This document shows positions 9,299 through 19,206 of a stretch of DNA of 64,000 nucleotides, piece by piece. The notes under the pieces are model-generated. The model did no database searches. It was not told the origin of the DNA and saw only the letters and a program-made list of their open reading frames with translations. Both the position numbers and the translations under genes were made by a program. The DNA comes from Nitrospirales bacterium (GTDB lineage: Bacteria > Nitrospirota > Nitrospiria > Nitrospirales > UBA8639): the NCBI GenBank assembly GCA_031315865.1, contig JALDRJ010000002.1, positions 434,001-498,000 of the forward strand, in the 5' to 3' direction. Every line of letters begins with the position of its first letter. The first letter of the stretch is position 1.

Positions 9299-9490
9299 AT
9301 GGCCTTTGCATGTGAAATTTGTGGTAAGAATAGGCAGGTTGGAAATAATGTCAGTCACGCAAACAATCGGACCAAACGCGTATTTCGGCCGAATCTGCAA
9401 ACTGTCAAGGCTCTCTTGAATGGTGCGGCTCGTCGAATCCGGGTCTGTACTCGCTGTCTGAGATCAGGCCTTGTTCAAAAAGCTGTATAA
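9299..9490 (+). CDS. rpmB: 50S ribosomal protein L28
   Basis: A 63-residue large-subunit protein. The sequence opens [20 protein letters not shown] and keeps two CxxC pairs (Cys5/Cys8 and Cys50/Cys53), so this is the zinc-binding form of L28. A good ribosome site (AGAGGAGAGAGGAG) precedes the ATG. The gene is divergent from recG, whose true start must leave room for the rpmB promoter. Confidence 0.97.
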   Translation: MAFACEICGKNRQVGNNVSHANNRTKRVFRPNLQTVKALLNGAARRIRVCTRCLRSGLVQKAV

Positions 9491-10022
9491 CGGGCGGTTT
9501 CACCACCTCAATCCCTACCCTTTCATCATCAACATCTTGTATTTAACAGCGATATACCAGCCACTTTTCTAAGACAACATAACAGTCTTTCTTTAATTCA
9601 TGATCAGATTTGTATTCCTGGTCATTCCAACTCACCACGTTGTCTGCCGCTAATCCGCTAACCGATGAAATGTTCTGTTCGTTCACTCACTTGACCTCAG
9701 CTAGGTTCCAGCAGACACGATCATCACTCACACGCTCACCCCACTGAGACTGATGAGAGCTGCCGCCGGCCAACAGACATGGATCGTCCAATGCGTGGCT
9801 GATCCCGGGTATGGTTGTCATCTCATGCCTCTGCGGATTAGTAGCCACCTTGTAGCATACGACCAACTTATCATGTTATTTCTTTTGTACTCATAACCGA
9901 CACAGCATACATCTTCATCATGATTCTTTTTTCATCGCTCTGCATCATATATTCAACGTACATTCTTTTTATATCCAAAACGTCTTTATATTCTTTCTAC
10001 CTCATCAAAAAGGCCTGTCATC
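9491..10022. other. Gene-free stretch between rpmB and a PEP-CTERM gene
   Basis: About 530 bases without a convincing coding frame. The second half becomes AT-rich towards 10022, as expected for a promoter region of the PEP-CTERM gene, but no pair of boxes is good enough to call. I see no tRNA, repeat or strong hairpin. Confidence 0.5.
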
Positions 10023-10700
10023 ATGAGCATCATCATTTTCCGTATGTTGTCACTCCTCGTTGTATGTTTAGTCGTAGTCTCACCGACATGGGCAACCTTG
10101 TTGGACTTTGAAAGTGGTTGCGGGACAAGGCCGGCTCCTACAGGGTGCATCGCGATTGTCTCGTCTCCGGGGTTTTCTGCGGATGTTCAGTTCGCACCAT
10201 CATCGCAGGGAACGAACATTGTCTCGCAACTCGGCGCTCCCGCCCCTCCCTTCAGCCCACCGCGATCTGCACAATGGGATCCGACGCAACCACTTCCTGA
10301 CGATCCGTTTCGGGCAGACTTTCTTATACCAAACGTCCATACCGTTTCCGTCGTGCTCGGTGACAACGGGATTGACTTTGATCAATTGTTTTTAAAAGCA
10401 TTTAATCGTGGCGGAACACTCCTCGACCATGACACTCAAGCATTGCCGGCAAATGTTCGAGGAGGATTTATGTTATCGGTCACCGCCCAAGACATCTCCC
10501 ACGTTGAATTTGGCCGCGTCATCGAACAGCCCGGTGACGGAAACAGTGTTCTTTTTGATAATTTCTTGTTTACCACAAAACCTCCCCCTGCAAATGCCCC
10601 ATTGCCTGAACCCTCGACTCTTCTGCTAATCGGGACAGGCATGCTTGGCTTATTCATCTGGAAAGGCAGAAAGCTTAGCCCTGCTAGGAAGAACGACTAA
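10023..10700 (+). CDS. PEP-CTERM sorting-signal protein, exported
   Basis: A 225-residue secreted protein. It has an N-terminal signal peptide (about 1-26, ending PTWA) and a C-terminal tripartite signal: the PEPS motif in APLPEPSTLLLIG, a hydrophobic stretch TGMLGLFIW and a basic tail KGRKLSPARK. In the PEP-CTERM/exosortase system such proteins are cut near the motif and sent to the surface, often in exopolysaccharide-producing bacteria. The body is beta-rich with no recognised catalytic motif. No exosortase gene is in this window. The start could also be the ATG at residue 8; no strong ribosome site decides it. Confidence 0.87.
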   Translation: MSIIIFRMLSLLVVCLVVVSPTWATLLDFESGCGTRPAPTGCIAIVSSPGFSADVQFAPSSQGTNIVSQLGAPAPPFSPPRSAQWDPTQPLPDDPFRADFLIPNVHTVSVVLGDNGIDFDQLFLKAFNRGGTLLDHDTQALPANVRGGFMLSVTAQDISHVEFGRVIEQPGDGNSVLFDNFLFTTKPPPANAPLPEPSTLLLIGTGMLGLFIWKGRKLSPARKND

Positions 10701-10897
10701 AAATCAGCTTTTCGATAATGGGATGTGGAGGGGAAGTTTTACTCTTAGATTTCCGAGCGTTGTCTTTCGGGCCACGCTAAGATCTGTCGTGAGTTCCCTG
10801 GTTGAGAGCATAGGTTTTCATCCAGAATCTTCTCTTTCTCGATAGGCTCTACTTGCAACTCCAGATAGATTCAACTATACCGTAGCCGGGTATTCAC

Positions 10898-12466
10898 GTG
10901 AATCTTCCTGCCACGCCACGTCTGCTCGCCGTATTCCTTACTGGAATATTGTACCCACTGTGCTTCCCCAATTTAAATTTCGGGTGGCTCGCGTGGTTCC
11001 TGCTCATTCCCCTGCATTTGGCCATCGAAGGCCTCTCCCCCAGACAAGCCTTTTGGTGGGGTTGGTTCGCTGGAACACTCGGATTTACCGGAACGGTCAG
11101 TTGGGTAATCACGGCCATGCATTCATACGGTCAGGTCCCACTCATCATCTCCATCTTTTTACTGGTCCTCCTTGCGAGTTACCTTGGTCTCTATATTGGA
11201 GTGTATACATGGGGCATCACCTGGTTTGGACGGACGGACGGCCTAGGACTCTACCTGTTCGCTCCATCCCTTTGGGTCTCACTCGAACTACTCAGGACCT
11301 ACCTGTTCAGTGGATTCCCATGGGCACTCCTGGGCTATTCGCAGCACCAGTGGCTTTCCGTCATTCAGGTTGTCGATATAACCGGCGTGTACGGTATCTC
11401 ATTCCTTCTTGTGCTGACGAATGTGACACTTGCACGCCTCGTGAGCTGGGTTCTGCAGAGCAAACGTCTCACACCGGCACCATGGGCCGCCGTCAGCATG
11501 TTGAGTGCCATCTTGACCATTACTCTCATGTATGGATTTTGGCAACTTCAAAAGATGGATGACTTACAGGCCTCTGGCGGCACCATCACAGTTGGTGTCA
11601 TTCAAGGCAACATTGATCAGGCTAGAAAATGGGACGAATCGTACCGTCAAGAAACCGTCAACCGCTATAACATGCTCAGTCGACAGGCGGCAAAGAACAC
11701 CGACTTGCTTATCTGGCCTGAATCAGCGACGCCCTTTTTTTTCGAACGGGAGCCCGACTACCAGTACCAGGTCGCACAGATTGTTCATGACACTCACACC
11801 CCCCTGCTCTTTGGTAGCCCCACGCTTCGACGGCATGCGGATGGCCGTCCTTACTTGTTCAATAGCGCTTACCTTTTGAATGCTCAGGGAACGATCGCCG
11901 GTCGGTATGATAAACGCCACTTGGTTCCGTTCGGAGAGTATATTCCACTCAAGTCCATCCTCTTCTTCCTCGAAAAAATGGTCGTCGGAATTGGAGACTT
12001 TGAAGTCGGCACGGGAGACTTGACCTTAACGTTACCCGCGCGGGATGGCCGGCCCGCAATACATTTTGGCGTGGCTATTTGCTTTGAAGTGATCTTTCCC
12101 GATCTGGTCAGACACATGGCCAAGGAAGGTGCTGATTTCCTCGTGACAATCACGAATGATGCATGGTTTGGCGACTCCGTGGCCCCGTATCAACATTTTG
12201 GAATGGTCGTATTCCGAGCCGTGGAAAATCGGTTAGCTTTCGCCAGATCTGCCAACACAGGCATCTCAGGATTCATCGCGCCCACTGGCCGCGTTCTTGC
12301 CACTACATCGATTTTTACCCAGGACGCGCTGACTGAACAGATTCCCCTGCGAACCACGACTTCATTTTATTCGCAATTTGGAGATGTGTTCGCCTGGGCT
12401 TGTGTTATAATGACGGCGGCAGTTGGCTGGACAAGACGTCGCCAGACCCGCCCCGGCACAAATTAA
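10898..12466 (+). CDS. lnt: Apolipoprotein N-acyltransferase
   Basis: Adds the third acyl chain to the N-terminal cysteine of outer-membrane lipoproteins, acting in the inner membrane on its periplasmic face. About eight N-terminal membrane segments (residues 1-215) precede a nitrilase-like domain with the catalytic triad Glu275 (in WPESATP), Lys339 (in YDKRHLVPFGEY) and Cys395 (in GVAICFEVIFPD). A last membrane helix ends the 522-residue chain. The start codon is GTG. With LolC and LolD encoded about 3 kb downstream, this is a lipoprotein maturation and transport neighbourhood. Confidence 0.96.
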   Translation: MNLPATPRLLAVFLTGILYPLCFPNLNFGWLAWFLLIPLHLAIEGLSPRQAFWWGWFAGTLGFTGTVSWVITAMHSYGQVPLIISIFLLVLLASYLGLYIGVYTWGITWFGRTDGLGLYLFAPSLWVSLELLRTYLFSGFPWALLGYSQHQWLSVIQVVDITGVYGISFLLVLTNVTLARLVSWVLQSKRLTPAPWAAVSMLSAILTITLMYGFWQLQKMDDLQASGGTITVGVIQGNIDQARKWDESYRQETVNRYNMLSRQAAKNTDLLIWPESATPFFFEREPDYQYQVAQIVHDTHTPLLFGSPTLRRHADGRPYLFNSAYLLNAQGTIAGRYDKRHLVPFGEYIPLKSILFFLEKMVVGIGDFEVGTGDLTLTLPARDGRPAIHFGVAICFEVIFPDLVRHMAKEGADFLVTITNDAWFGDSVAPYQHFGMVVFRAVENRLAFARSANTGISGFIAPTGRVLATTSIFTQDALTEQIPLRTTTSFYSQFGDVFAWACVIMTAAVGWTRRRQTRPGTN

Positions 12467-12509
12467 AGTTAAACCGATAACAAACTGTACCCCAGAAAAG
12501 GAGCACGAC

Positions 12510-13617
12510 ATGCTTGAGGATATCCGAACCCGTATGAACGCCATCGCCAGCCATATCACCGATCTACGGAGGTCTCTTTGACCTCCCTCGCCTAAAAACA
12601 GAACTCGACGAGCTCGAACAGGAAACAGCTCAACCTGATTTCTGGAAAGACGCCGATAAGGCTGCCAAGGTCGGCCGTCGCCAAGCGATGATTGAGCGCG
12701 ACATTCAACGAGTCACGGATTTTGATCGGCAATATAGCGATTTAGAAGCTCTCATCGAGCTTACGGGAGAAGAAGAAGACGCTGAACTCCAAGAAGAACT
12801 CTCGAAAGGGTTGAAACAGACCGAGGAAGCTCTCGAAGCCTGGCAACTTGAGCGACTGCTTTCCGGCCCACACGATAATCGACCGGCCATCTTGAGCCTT
12901 TTCCCAGGAGCTGGGGGAACTGAATCTCAAGACTGGTGCCAGATGCTCATGCGTATGTACGTGCGCTGGGCAGAAGATAGAAGGTTTAAGGTCGAAACCA
13001 TCGACCTGCAACCCGGTGATGAGGCAGGGATCAAGAGTGTCACGCTGGGTATTTCCGGTCCTCACGCATATGGCTATTTAAAAGCCGAGGCAGGCGTTCA
13101 TCGATTAGTCAGAATTTCGCCGTTTGACGCGAACAAACGACGCCACACCTCGTTCGTCGCCGTGGGGGTATACCCGGAACTCGATGACGATGTAGAAATC
13201 ACGATTGACGACAAAGACCTCAAAATCGATACATTTCGAGCCGGTGGAGCCGGAGGACAGAATGTCAATAAGGTCGAAACCGCCATTCGTATGACCCATA
13301 TCCCCACAGGCATTGTTGTCCAATGTCAAAACGAGCGATCGCAATTACAAAATCGGATGGGGGCCATGCGAGTCTTGAAAGGCAAATTATTCGAACTGGA
13401 ACAACAGAAAAAAGAAGCCGAGTTTCAGAATATCGTGGGTGAAAAAAAAGACATTGCCTGGGGAAGTCAAATTCGATCCTATGTCTTTCAACCCTATCAG
13501 ATGGTCAAAGATCATCGTACGAACCATGAATCCGGCAATGTTCAAGCCGTGATGGATGGCGCCTTAGATCCGTTTATTGAGGCCTATCTTCGAAAGGCCA
13601 TCACGCAAGAATCGTGA
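12510..13617 (+). CDS. prfB: Peptide chain release factor 2, with programmed +1 frameshift
   Basis: Recognises UGA and UAA stop codons and triggers peptide release. The reading frame starts at the ATG at 12510 (ribosome site AAAAGGAG) and runs 23 codons to an in-frame TGA at 12579; slipping one base forward continues without break to 13617, giving 368 residues. The domain order is normal: N-terminal helical domain, the SPF region where RF2 reads stops, and the peptidyl-tRNA hydrolysis motif GGQ at 248-250. A simple frame search starting at 12688 would miss the first 60 residues. Coordinates cover both frames; join is 12510-12578 with 12580-13617. Confidence 0.95.
12567..12582 (+). other. Programmed +1 frameshift site of prfB
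   Basis: CGGAGG (12567-12572) acts as an internal Shine-Dalgarno element three bases before the slippery CTT, followed by TGA and C (CTTTGAC, 12576-12582). This is the classical RF2 autoregulatory layout: when RF2 is scarce, the ribosome pauses at UGA and shifts forward. Compared with E. coli the SD-like element reads CGGAGG instead of AGGGGG, with the same spacing. Confidence 0.93.
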
Positions 13618-13769
13618 ATCTGATCTCCCGAAAAAAGTACTGAGAGATGACGAGGCTTGCGTGACGAACGCCACACAATCCCCTGCAAGCGATCGGGCAA
13701 ATGTGAACAGAGACAGGCATTTTCTTGATAAGACACGAACGACTGATTGAATGATTGACGAGAGAAAAC

Positions 13770-15257
13770 ATGGATGAGTTAAACGATCAACAACGCCAAA
13801 GGCTGGAAAAACTCGACTCCTTAAAAAGTCTAGGCGTCGCTCCCTATGGGACGCGGTACCAAGTGACTCACACGGTGTCGGACATCCTCACAAAGTATCA
13901 GACACAGCTAAAAGAAGAGTTGGAAGCTCATCATATTGATTGCCAAATCGCGGGTCGCATCGTCGCGCTTCGCCGTTTTGGCAAGGCGGCCTTTGTCACC
14001 GTGCAGGATGGTGGAGAACGGCTTCAATCCTACTTCAAACAGGACATTGTCGGACAGGATGCCTATGCTCTCTCGAAGGAATTCGACCTTGGGGATTGGA
14101 TTGGCGTGTCGGGGAGATTATTTCGGACCAAAACTGACGAGCTCACCGTCGAAGTCCATACCTTTACGTTTCTCGCCAAGGGACTCCGCCCGCTCCCGGA
14201 GAAATGGCATGGACTCACCGACATCGAAACTCGCTACCGGCAGCGCTACGTCGACCTCATCGCCAATCCTGACGTGCATCGGACCTTTCGAGCGCGCAGC
14301 CAGATCATTTCCTACATTCGCGCCTTCCTGACAGATCGCGGATTTCTGGAAGTTGAAACTCCCATGATGCAACCCATTCCTGGCGGAGCGGCAGCCCGTC
14401 CGTTTGTGACGCATCATAATACGCTCAATATCGATTTATACTTACGCATCGCGCCGGAGCTCTACTTAAAACGCCTGATCGTCGGTGGATTGCGCCGGGT
14501 CTTCGAAATTAACCGAAATTTCCGGAATGAAGGGATTTCAACGATCCACAACCCGGAATTTACGATGCTGGAGTTTTATCAAGCATATGCGGATTATCAC
14601 GATCTCATGACTCTCACGGAAGAGCTGTTTGTGGGTCTGGCCAATACCATCTGCAAGACCACAAACATTGAGTACCAGGAGCACACGATCAATCTCACTC
14701 CACCGTGGCGTCGGCTGCCTTACCTTGAGGCCATCGTCGAAGTGAATAAGGCAGATCCCGCGATTTTGAGTGACCTAGGAAAGGCGGTCGAACTGGCAAA
14801 ATCTCTCCAGATACATGTTGAACCCGACAAAGGACTCATGACCATTCTCACGACCCTGTTTGAGGAAACGGTCGAACCCACGCTGACGCAACCGACGTTT
14901 GTCACCGATTTTCCACTTCAGATTTCGCCCCTCGCAAAGCGAAAGACCGAAAACCCCGAGTTGACCGATCGCTTCGAATTATTCATCGGCGGCAGAGAAT
15001 TGGCCAATGGGTTTTCCGAATTGAATGATCCGATCGATCAACGACAACGGTTTGAAGCCCAGGTGGCACAACGTGATGCCGGCGACGAGGAGGCCCATCA
15101 CCTGGACGAAGACTTTTTACGCGCACTGGAGTATGGCATGCCACCCACGGCTGGCGAAGGTATCGGCATTGACCGACTTGTGATGCTGCTCACCAATCAG
15201 GCCTCGATTCGGGATGTCATTTTGTTTCCACAACTACGCCCGGAAACGTCTCAGTGA
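13770..15257 (+). CDS. lysS: Lysyl-tRNA synthetase (class II)
   Basis: Charges tRNA-Lys. The N-terminal OB-fold anticodon-binding domain spans roughly residues 50-150 (VALRRFGKAAFVTVQDG), followed by the class II core with motif 2 FRNEGISTIHNPEFTMLEFY and motif 3 GIGIDRLVMLL near the end. I use the ATG at 13770 (MDELNDQQRQ); an upstream TTG at 13755 is in frame but less likely. The stop overlaps the GTG of lolC by four bases (GTGA), so prfB, lysS, lolC and lolD may be one transcript. Confidence 0.96.
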   Translation: MDELNDQQRQRLEKLDSLKSLGVAPYGTRYQVTHTVSDILTKYQTQLKEELEAHHIDCQIAGRIVALRRFGKAAFVTVQDGGERLQSYFKQDIVGQDAYALSKEFDLGDWIGVSGRLFRTKTDELTVEVHTFTFLAKGLRPLPEKWHGLTDIETRYRQRYVDLIANPDVHRTFRARSQIISYIRAFLTDRGFLEVETPMMQPIPGGAAARPFVTHHNTLNIDLYLRIAPELYLKRLIVGGLRRVFEINRNFRNEGISTIHNPEFTMLEFYQAYADYHDLMTLTEELFVGLANTICKTTNIEYQEHTINLTPPWRRLPYLEAIVEVNKADPAILSDLGKAVELAKSLQIHVEPDKGLMTILTTLFEETVEPTLTQPTFVTDFPLQISPLAKRKTENPELTDRFELFIGGRELANGFSELNDPIDQRQRFEAQVAQRDAGDEEAHHLDEDFLRALEYGMPPTAGEGIGIDRLVMLLTNQASIRDVILFPQLRPETSQ

Positions 15258-16528
15258 GTATGCCATATGAAATATTCGTCGGACTGCGATACTTGCGAGC
15301 CAAACGACGGCAACGGACGATTTCGCTCAACACCTTCATTTCTATCGCCGGCATTACGCTTGGTGTCGCGGCACTCATCGGCACATTAGGCATCATGACC
15401 GGGTTTAAAGAAGACCTGCAATCCAAGATTCTTGGAACGACCGCGCATATCATCGTCCAGGAGCGAGGCATGCCAAACATGAGCCATTACGAAGGCCTGC
15501 TCAAAAAAATTGAACAGATCCCACATGTTCTTGCCGCCGCGCCGTTCATCTACAAACAGGTGCTCTTGTCATCAAAGACCGGAGTCCAGGGCATCATCCT
15601 GCGCGGAATACATCCAGAAAAGGAAACTCAAGTCACAGAGTTATCCGCCAACCTCAAGTATGGAGCATTCTCAGACCTTGAAAACCCGCCAGCATCCGAT
15701 TCGCCTCACACCGACTCATCGTCCAAGTCCTCCCAACAGGCTAAACCAGGAATTTTTCTCGGCAAAGAATTAGCCGCACGACTTGGACTCTTCCTTGGCG
15801 ATCCGGTGAACGTAGTCTCTCCGGTCGGTCCGATTAATGCGCTCTCCATGACGCCAAAAATCCGGCCGTTTGTGGTCGCAGGAATATTTGAATCCGGCAT
15901 GTACGAATACGATTCATCCCTGGCCTATATTTCGCTCAAACAAGCGCAATCCTTTTTTAACCTGAATGACACAGTGACGGGAATACAGGTTAAAGTCGAT
16001 GACGTGTTTCAGGCCCAGTCCATCGCCCGAGACATTGAAGTCACTCTCGGCCCCTCCATCACCGCTCGTGATTGGATGCACCTCAATCGAAACCTGTTTT
16101 CCGCGCTCAAACTCGAAAAAACGATGATGTTTCTTTTACTCGTGCTGATCACACTCGTCGCCTCCTTCAATATCGTGGGAACATTGACGATGATCGTGAA
16201 CGAAAAACAACGGGAGATCGCCATTCTCAAGGCCATGGGATCCACGCCAACATCCATCATGTTGATATTCATGCTCAATGGTCTCGTGATCGGCCTAACG
16301 GGAACATCGATCGGGATACCGCTCGGCTACACATTCCTCTGGCTAATCCAAAATTATTGGACCTTTGACGCCTCCGTGTATTACATTTCGCGCATCCCGG
16401 TCCATATCATCGGCCTAGATGTCGCACTTGTGGCGATTTCCGCCATCCTGATCAGTTTTGCCGCAACCCTCTATCCTTCTTGGCAAGCCGCGAAACTCAA
16501 TCCCGTGAACGCCCTTCGCTATGAGTGA
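15254..16528 (+). CDS. lolC: Lipoprotein-releasing ABC transporter permease (LolC/LolE family)
   Basis: Inner-membrane part of the LolCDE machine that hands mature lipoproteins to the periplasmic chaperone LolA. The 424 residues show the family layout: one N-terminal membrane helix after FVGLRYLRAKRRQ, a periplasmic domain of about 220 residues, then three FtsX-type helices including FNIVGTLTMIVNEKQREIAILKAMG split over residues 300-325. Only one permease gene is present, so it may act as a homodimer in the LolCDE role, as in bacteria with LolF-type permeases. Start is GTG at 15254 or ATG at 15260. Confidence 0.92.
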   Translation: MSMPYEIFVGLRYLRAKRRQRTISLNTFISIAGITLGVAALIGTLGIMTGFKEDLQSKILGTTAHIIVQERGMPNMSHYEGLLKKIEQIPHVLAAAPFIYKQVLLSSKTGVQGIILRGIHPEKETQVTELSANLKYGAFSDLENPPASDSPHTDSSSKSSQQAKPGIFLGKELAARLGLFLGDPVNVVSPVGPINALSMTPKIRPFVVAGIFESGMYEYDSSLAYISLKQAQSFFNLNDTVTGIQVKVDDVFQAQSIARDIEVTLGPSITARDWMHLNRNLFSALKLEKTMMFLLLVLITLVASFNIVGTLTMIVNEKQREIAILKAMGSTPTSIMLIFMLNGLVIGLTGTSIGIPLGYTFLWLIQNYWTFDASVYYISRIPVHIIGLDVALVAISAILISFAATLYPSWQAAKLNPVNALRYE

Positions 16529-17246
16529 CCCTATCGTCCCCCAAGCCCCGCTCAGGACTCCCTTGGTCGAAATCCTCAACCTTCATAAGTCCTACAAACT
16601 CGGGACACAGCAGATCGACATTCTGAAAGGCATTTCATTGACAGTCCATCGCCAAGAGATGATCTCCATCGTTGGGGCATCCGGGGCGGGCAAAAGCACC
16701 CTGCTTCACATCGTGGGGACTTTAGACCAACCGACCCAAGGCACGATCAGGTATGACAACCAACAACTCACCAGTATGTCAGAATCAGCCTTGGCAGATT
16801 TTCGAAACCGGCGGCTCGGGTTCGTGTTCCAGTTTCACCATTTGCTCCCTGAATTTACCGCCTTGGAGAACACATACCTGCCGGCACTGATTCAGCGACA
16901 GCCCAAAGAGAAGGCCCGTGAAGACGCAAAAGCCCTCTTAAGCGAAGTCGGGCTCGCTCATCGGATGAATCACAAACCAGGCGAACTGTCCGGGGGAGAA
17001 CAACAGCGGGTGGCCGTGGCGCGGGCACTCATTCGGCACCCGGATCTTGTGCTGGCTGATGAACCAACGGGAAATTTAGATAGTCATACCGGGGAAACGT
17101 TGTTTGAAATTCTGCGAAATTTAAACCAACGACTCGGGACAGCATTCGTGATCGTCACCCATAACGAAAAACTATCGGCACAATCCGATAGACTGGTTCA
17201 CTTGGAGGATGGGGTGATTACCGAAGACCGGATGTTACACGTGTAA
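16521..17246 (+). CDS. lolD: Lipoprotein-releasing ABC transporter ATP-binding protein
   Basis: ATPase that powers release of lipoproteins from the inner membrane with the permease just upstream. Walker A is GASGAGKST (52-60), the ABC signature [15 protein letters not shown] lies near residue 152 and Walker [14 protein letters not shown] follows. The length (241) is normal. The gene overlaps lolC by eight bases, which is strong evidence that the two products work together. Confidence 0.95.
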   Translation: MSDPIVPQAPLRTPLVEILNLHKSYKLGTQQIDILKGISLTVHRQEMISIVGASGAGKSTLLHIVGTLDQPTQGTIRYDNQQLTSMSESALADFRNRRLGFVFQFHHLLPEFTALENTYLPALIQRQPKEKAREDAKALLSEVGLAHRMNHKPGELSGGEQQRVAVARALIRHPDLVLADEPTGNLDSHTGETLFEILRNLNQRLGTAFVIVTHNEKLSAQSDRLVHLEDGVITEDRMLHV

Positions 17247-17255
17247 GCATACGGG

Positions 17256-17987
17256 TCAGCGAGCTGCGGTAATACGATCTTTGATCGCATCAAAGGTGGC
17301 CTTAGGAACGACCTGCTTCGCTACAAGCTCTCCGCGCAAACGATAGGGACGGTTGGCCACGACCTCATGCGCCACCTCTTTCGAGAGTCCCAAGTGCAAA
17401 ATCAGATCGGTAGCCGTCGCGTGATTAATATTAATCAATTGTATTTGCTTCTTCGGCGCCGAGGCCATGTGATCCTTGGGAGGCACCGGCGTTTTCATGT
17501 CTAGCATGGAGGTTGATTCAATCGGCTCTTTTTTCGGAGATGGCAAGGCCACTTTCGCCATCTTCTTTTCTCTGTTTGCTTTGAGCTCCTTTTGATAGCG
17601 GACCACGGTCTCTTTCAGCGCGGCATTCTGACTTTTGAGCTTTTTATATTCGTTGACGAGTCTGGCATTCATGACCTGCAGTTCCTTCTGCTGGCTCTCA
17701 AGCTCTTTTTTCTTGTTCTGGAGGAGCGCCTGTTCCCCCTTTTGTCCTTCTGTGAGCCGCTGGACTTCGGCTGTCGACAATTCCAAGTCCGTTGACAATT
17801 CCTCCTTCTCCCCCTTCAGGGATTTCATCTGTTGTTCCAGCGCATCGCGATGCATCCGCATCTTTTCGAGCTCGGCTTTAGCTGATTCCATATCCGAAAC
17901 CGCAGCCTCATATTTGGTCTTCGAGACCATACATCCCGGTAACACCAGAACGAGGACGATGGCGCTCAATTTCATCCACATGCCCAT
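17256..17987 (-). CDS. Coiled-coil lipoprotein with C-terminal helix-hairpin-helix (ComEA/PsbU-like) domain
   Basis: A 243-residue lipoprotein: the signal ends in the lipobox LPGC (Cys19). Residues 24-150 form a long, charged coiled coil (heptads rich in Glu, Lys, Leu). The C-terminal 60 residues start LININHATATDLILHLG and continue SKEVAHEVVANRPYR, the helix-hairpin-helix pattern of ComEA and PsbU, which in ComEA binds DNA in the periplasm. A good ribosome site (GGGAGG) precedes the ATG. It is convergent with lolD, ten bases apart. The function is unknown; DNA binding at the envelope is a possibility, protein binding as in PsbU another. Confidence 0.82.
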   Translation of the reverse strand: MGMWMKLSAIVLVLVLPGCMVSKTKYEAAVSDMESAKAELEKMRMHRDALEQQMKSLKGEKEELSTDLELSTAEVQRLTEGQKGEQALLQNKKKELESQQKELQVMNARLVNEYKKLKSQNAALKETVVRYQKELKANREKKMAKVALPSPKKEPIESTSMLDMKTPVPPKDHMASAPKKQIQLININHATATDLILHLGLSKEVAHEVVANRPYRLRGELVAKQVVPKATFDAIKDRITAAR

Positions 17988-18229
17988 GAACTGCCTCCCT
18001 TTCTTAGCAAGAAATGCCAGAACAATTTACGATTGAGAATCTCCAACAACCTCATTTCAAACAATCCCTGTCCTCATGACAGAAGTCCTCTACCCTACAT
18101 ACCGAACTTACCAGTTAGGATAGCCGGAACATGGCTATTTGGCAAAACCAGAGCTCACGACATCCCTTTTATTCCAGGAATTGCAGAGAGAGAATTTCTC
18201 CAGAGAAAAGACCAAAGGCGACTGATCAA

Positions 18230-19018
18230 TCAGACATAAAAATGTGGTCGTCGGTCTCGTAAGAGGTCATTATAGGGGTTTAAGGCTTTGTCCCGAGCTT
18301 CGACAGGATCGACATCCAACACCAAAAGCTCCTCTGTGTCTCGTGGAGAGCGATGAAGGATCTTCCCTTTTGGAGACACGATCTCGCTACTGCCAATAAA
18401 TCGCAAGGACGGTTTTCCTCCCCGCGCTTCTTCCCCGATACGATTGGCCGTAATGCTAAACACGCCGTTTTCCAAGCTGCGCGTGACCATGGCATCCGGA
18501 CAATGTGGAAGGACCAGATTTGAAGGGTGACACAGGATATCCGCGCCTTTAAGCGCTAACGATCTTGCGACTTCGGGATAAAACCAATCAAAACAAATGA
18601 GCAACCCGATACGAGCCTGACCGATATCCCATACCTCAAAAGCCAAGTCGCCCGGCGAGAAAAACAAGGTTTCTTCGAAGAAAAGGTGAACTTTTCGATA
18701 GACACCGAGAAACCCCGTGGGTCCCACCAACACAGCAGAGTTAAAAAACTTTCCTGCTTGCTCCTCTGGTAAACCGGCCACGATATGACAATTTCGCTTC
18801 TTGGCCAATTCTGATAATCGGCGTGTCGTGACTCCGTTGGGGACGGATTCGGCCAGATGAGCCACTTCTTCTCCAGAGCAGAATTGATACCCTGACATCG
18901 CTAATTCCGGCAACACCAGCAAATCACACTCAACCGATTCCAAGCGAGCCGTGACAGCATCGAGATTGTCGTTGACCTGCCCAAATTGAGGGCAATATTG
19001 ATAGTACCCGATTTTCAT
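18230..19018 (-). CDS. Carbon-nitrogen hydrolase (nitrilase superfamily)
   Basis: Cytoplasmic amidase-type hydrolase with the complete Glu-Lys-Cys triad: Glu38 in LVLPELAMSGY, Lys109 in YRKVHLFFEE and Cys142 in LLICFDWFYPE. I take the ATG at 19018 (MKIGYYQYCPQFG), three codons inside the open frame, giving 262 residues. The pattern PELAMSGYQF and ICFDWFYPE is typical of the branch that holds omega-amidases, N-carbamoylputrescine amidases and Nit proteins. The substrate cannot be named. Flanking genes give no pathway hint. Confidence 0.88.
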   Translation of the reverse strand: MKIGYYQYCPQFGQVNDNLDAVTARLESVECDLLVLPELAMSGYQFCSGEEVAHLAESVPNGVTTRRLSELAKKRNCHIVAGLPEEQAGKFFNSAVLVGPTGFLGVYRKVHLFFEETLFFSPGDLAFEVWDIGQARIGLLICFDWFYPEVARSLALKGADILCHPSNLVLPHCPDAMVTRSLENGVFSITANRIGEEARGGKPSLRFIGSSEIVSPKGKILHRSPRDTEELLVLDVDPVEARDKALNPYNDLLRDRRPHFYV

Positions 19019-19206
19019 CAATGACATCTTATTGTTATTGCGACTCTCCCGTTATCAAGTCCCCGAGGACTTTCTCTGCCACTTCGGCGACGAAGCAATT
19101 CGTATTCTTTTTCGCCAACACGAGACTCACCGGCAATATCGCTCCACTGAGTGGGAAAGCCCCTGGGACTCTTCTGTATCTCATATCATATACACTTTCG
19201 TAAAAA

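Noticed and set aside
12688-13617. prfB as a 309-residue protein
   Set aside because: The frameshift site and the 23-codon lead with its own ribosome site show that translation starts at 12510.
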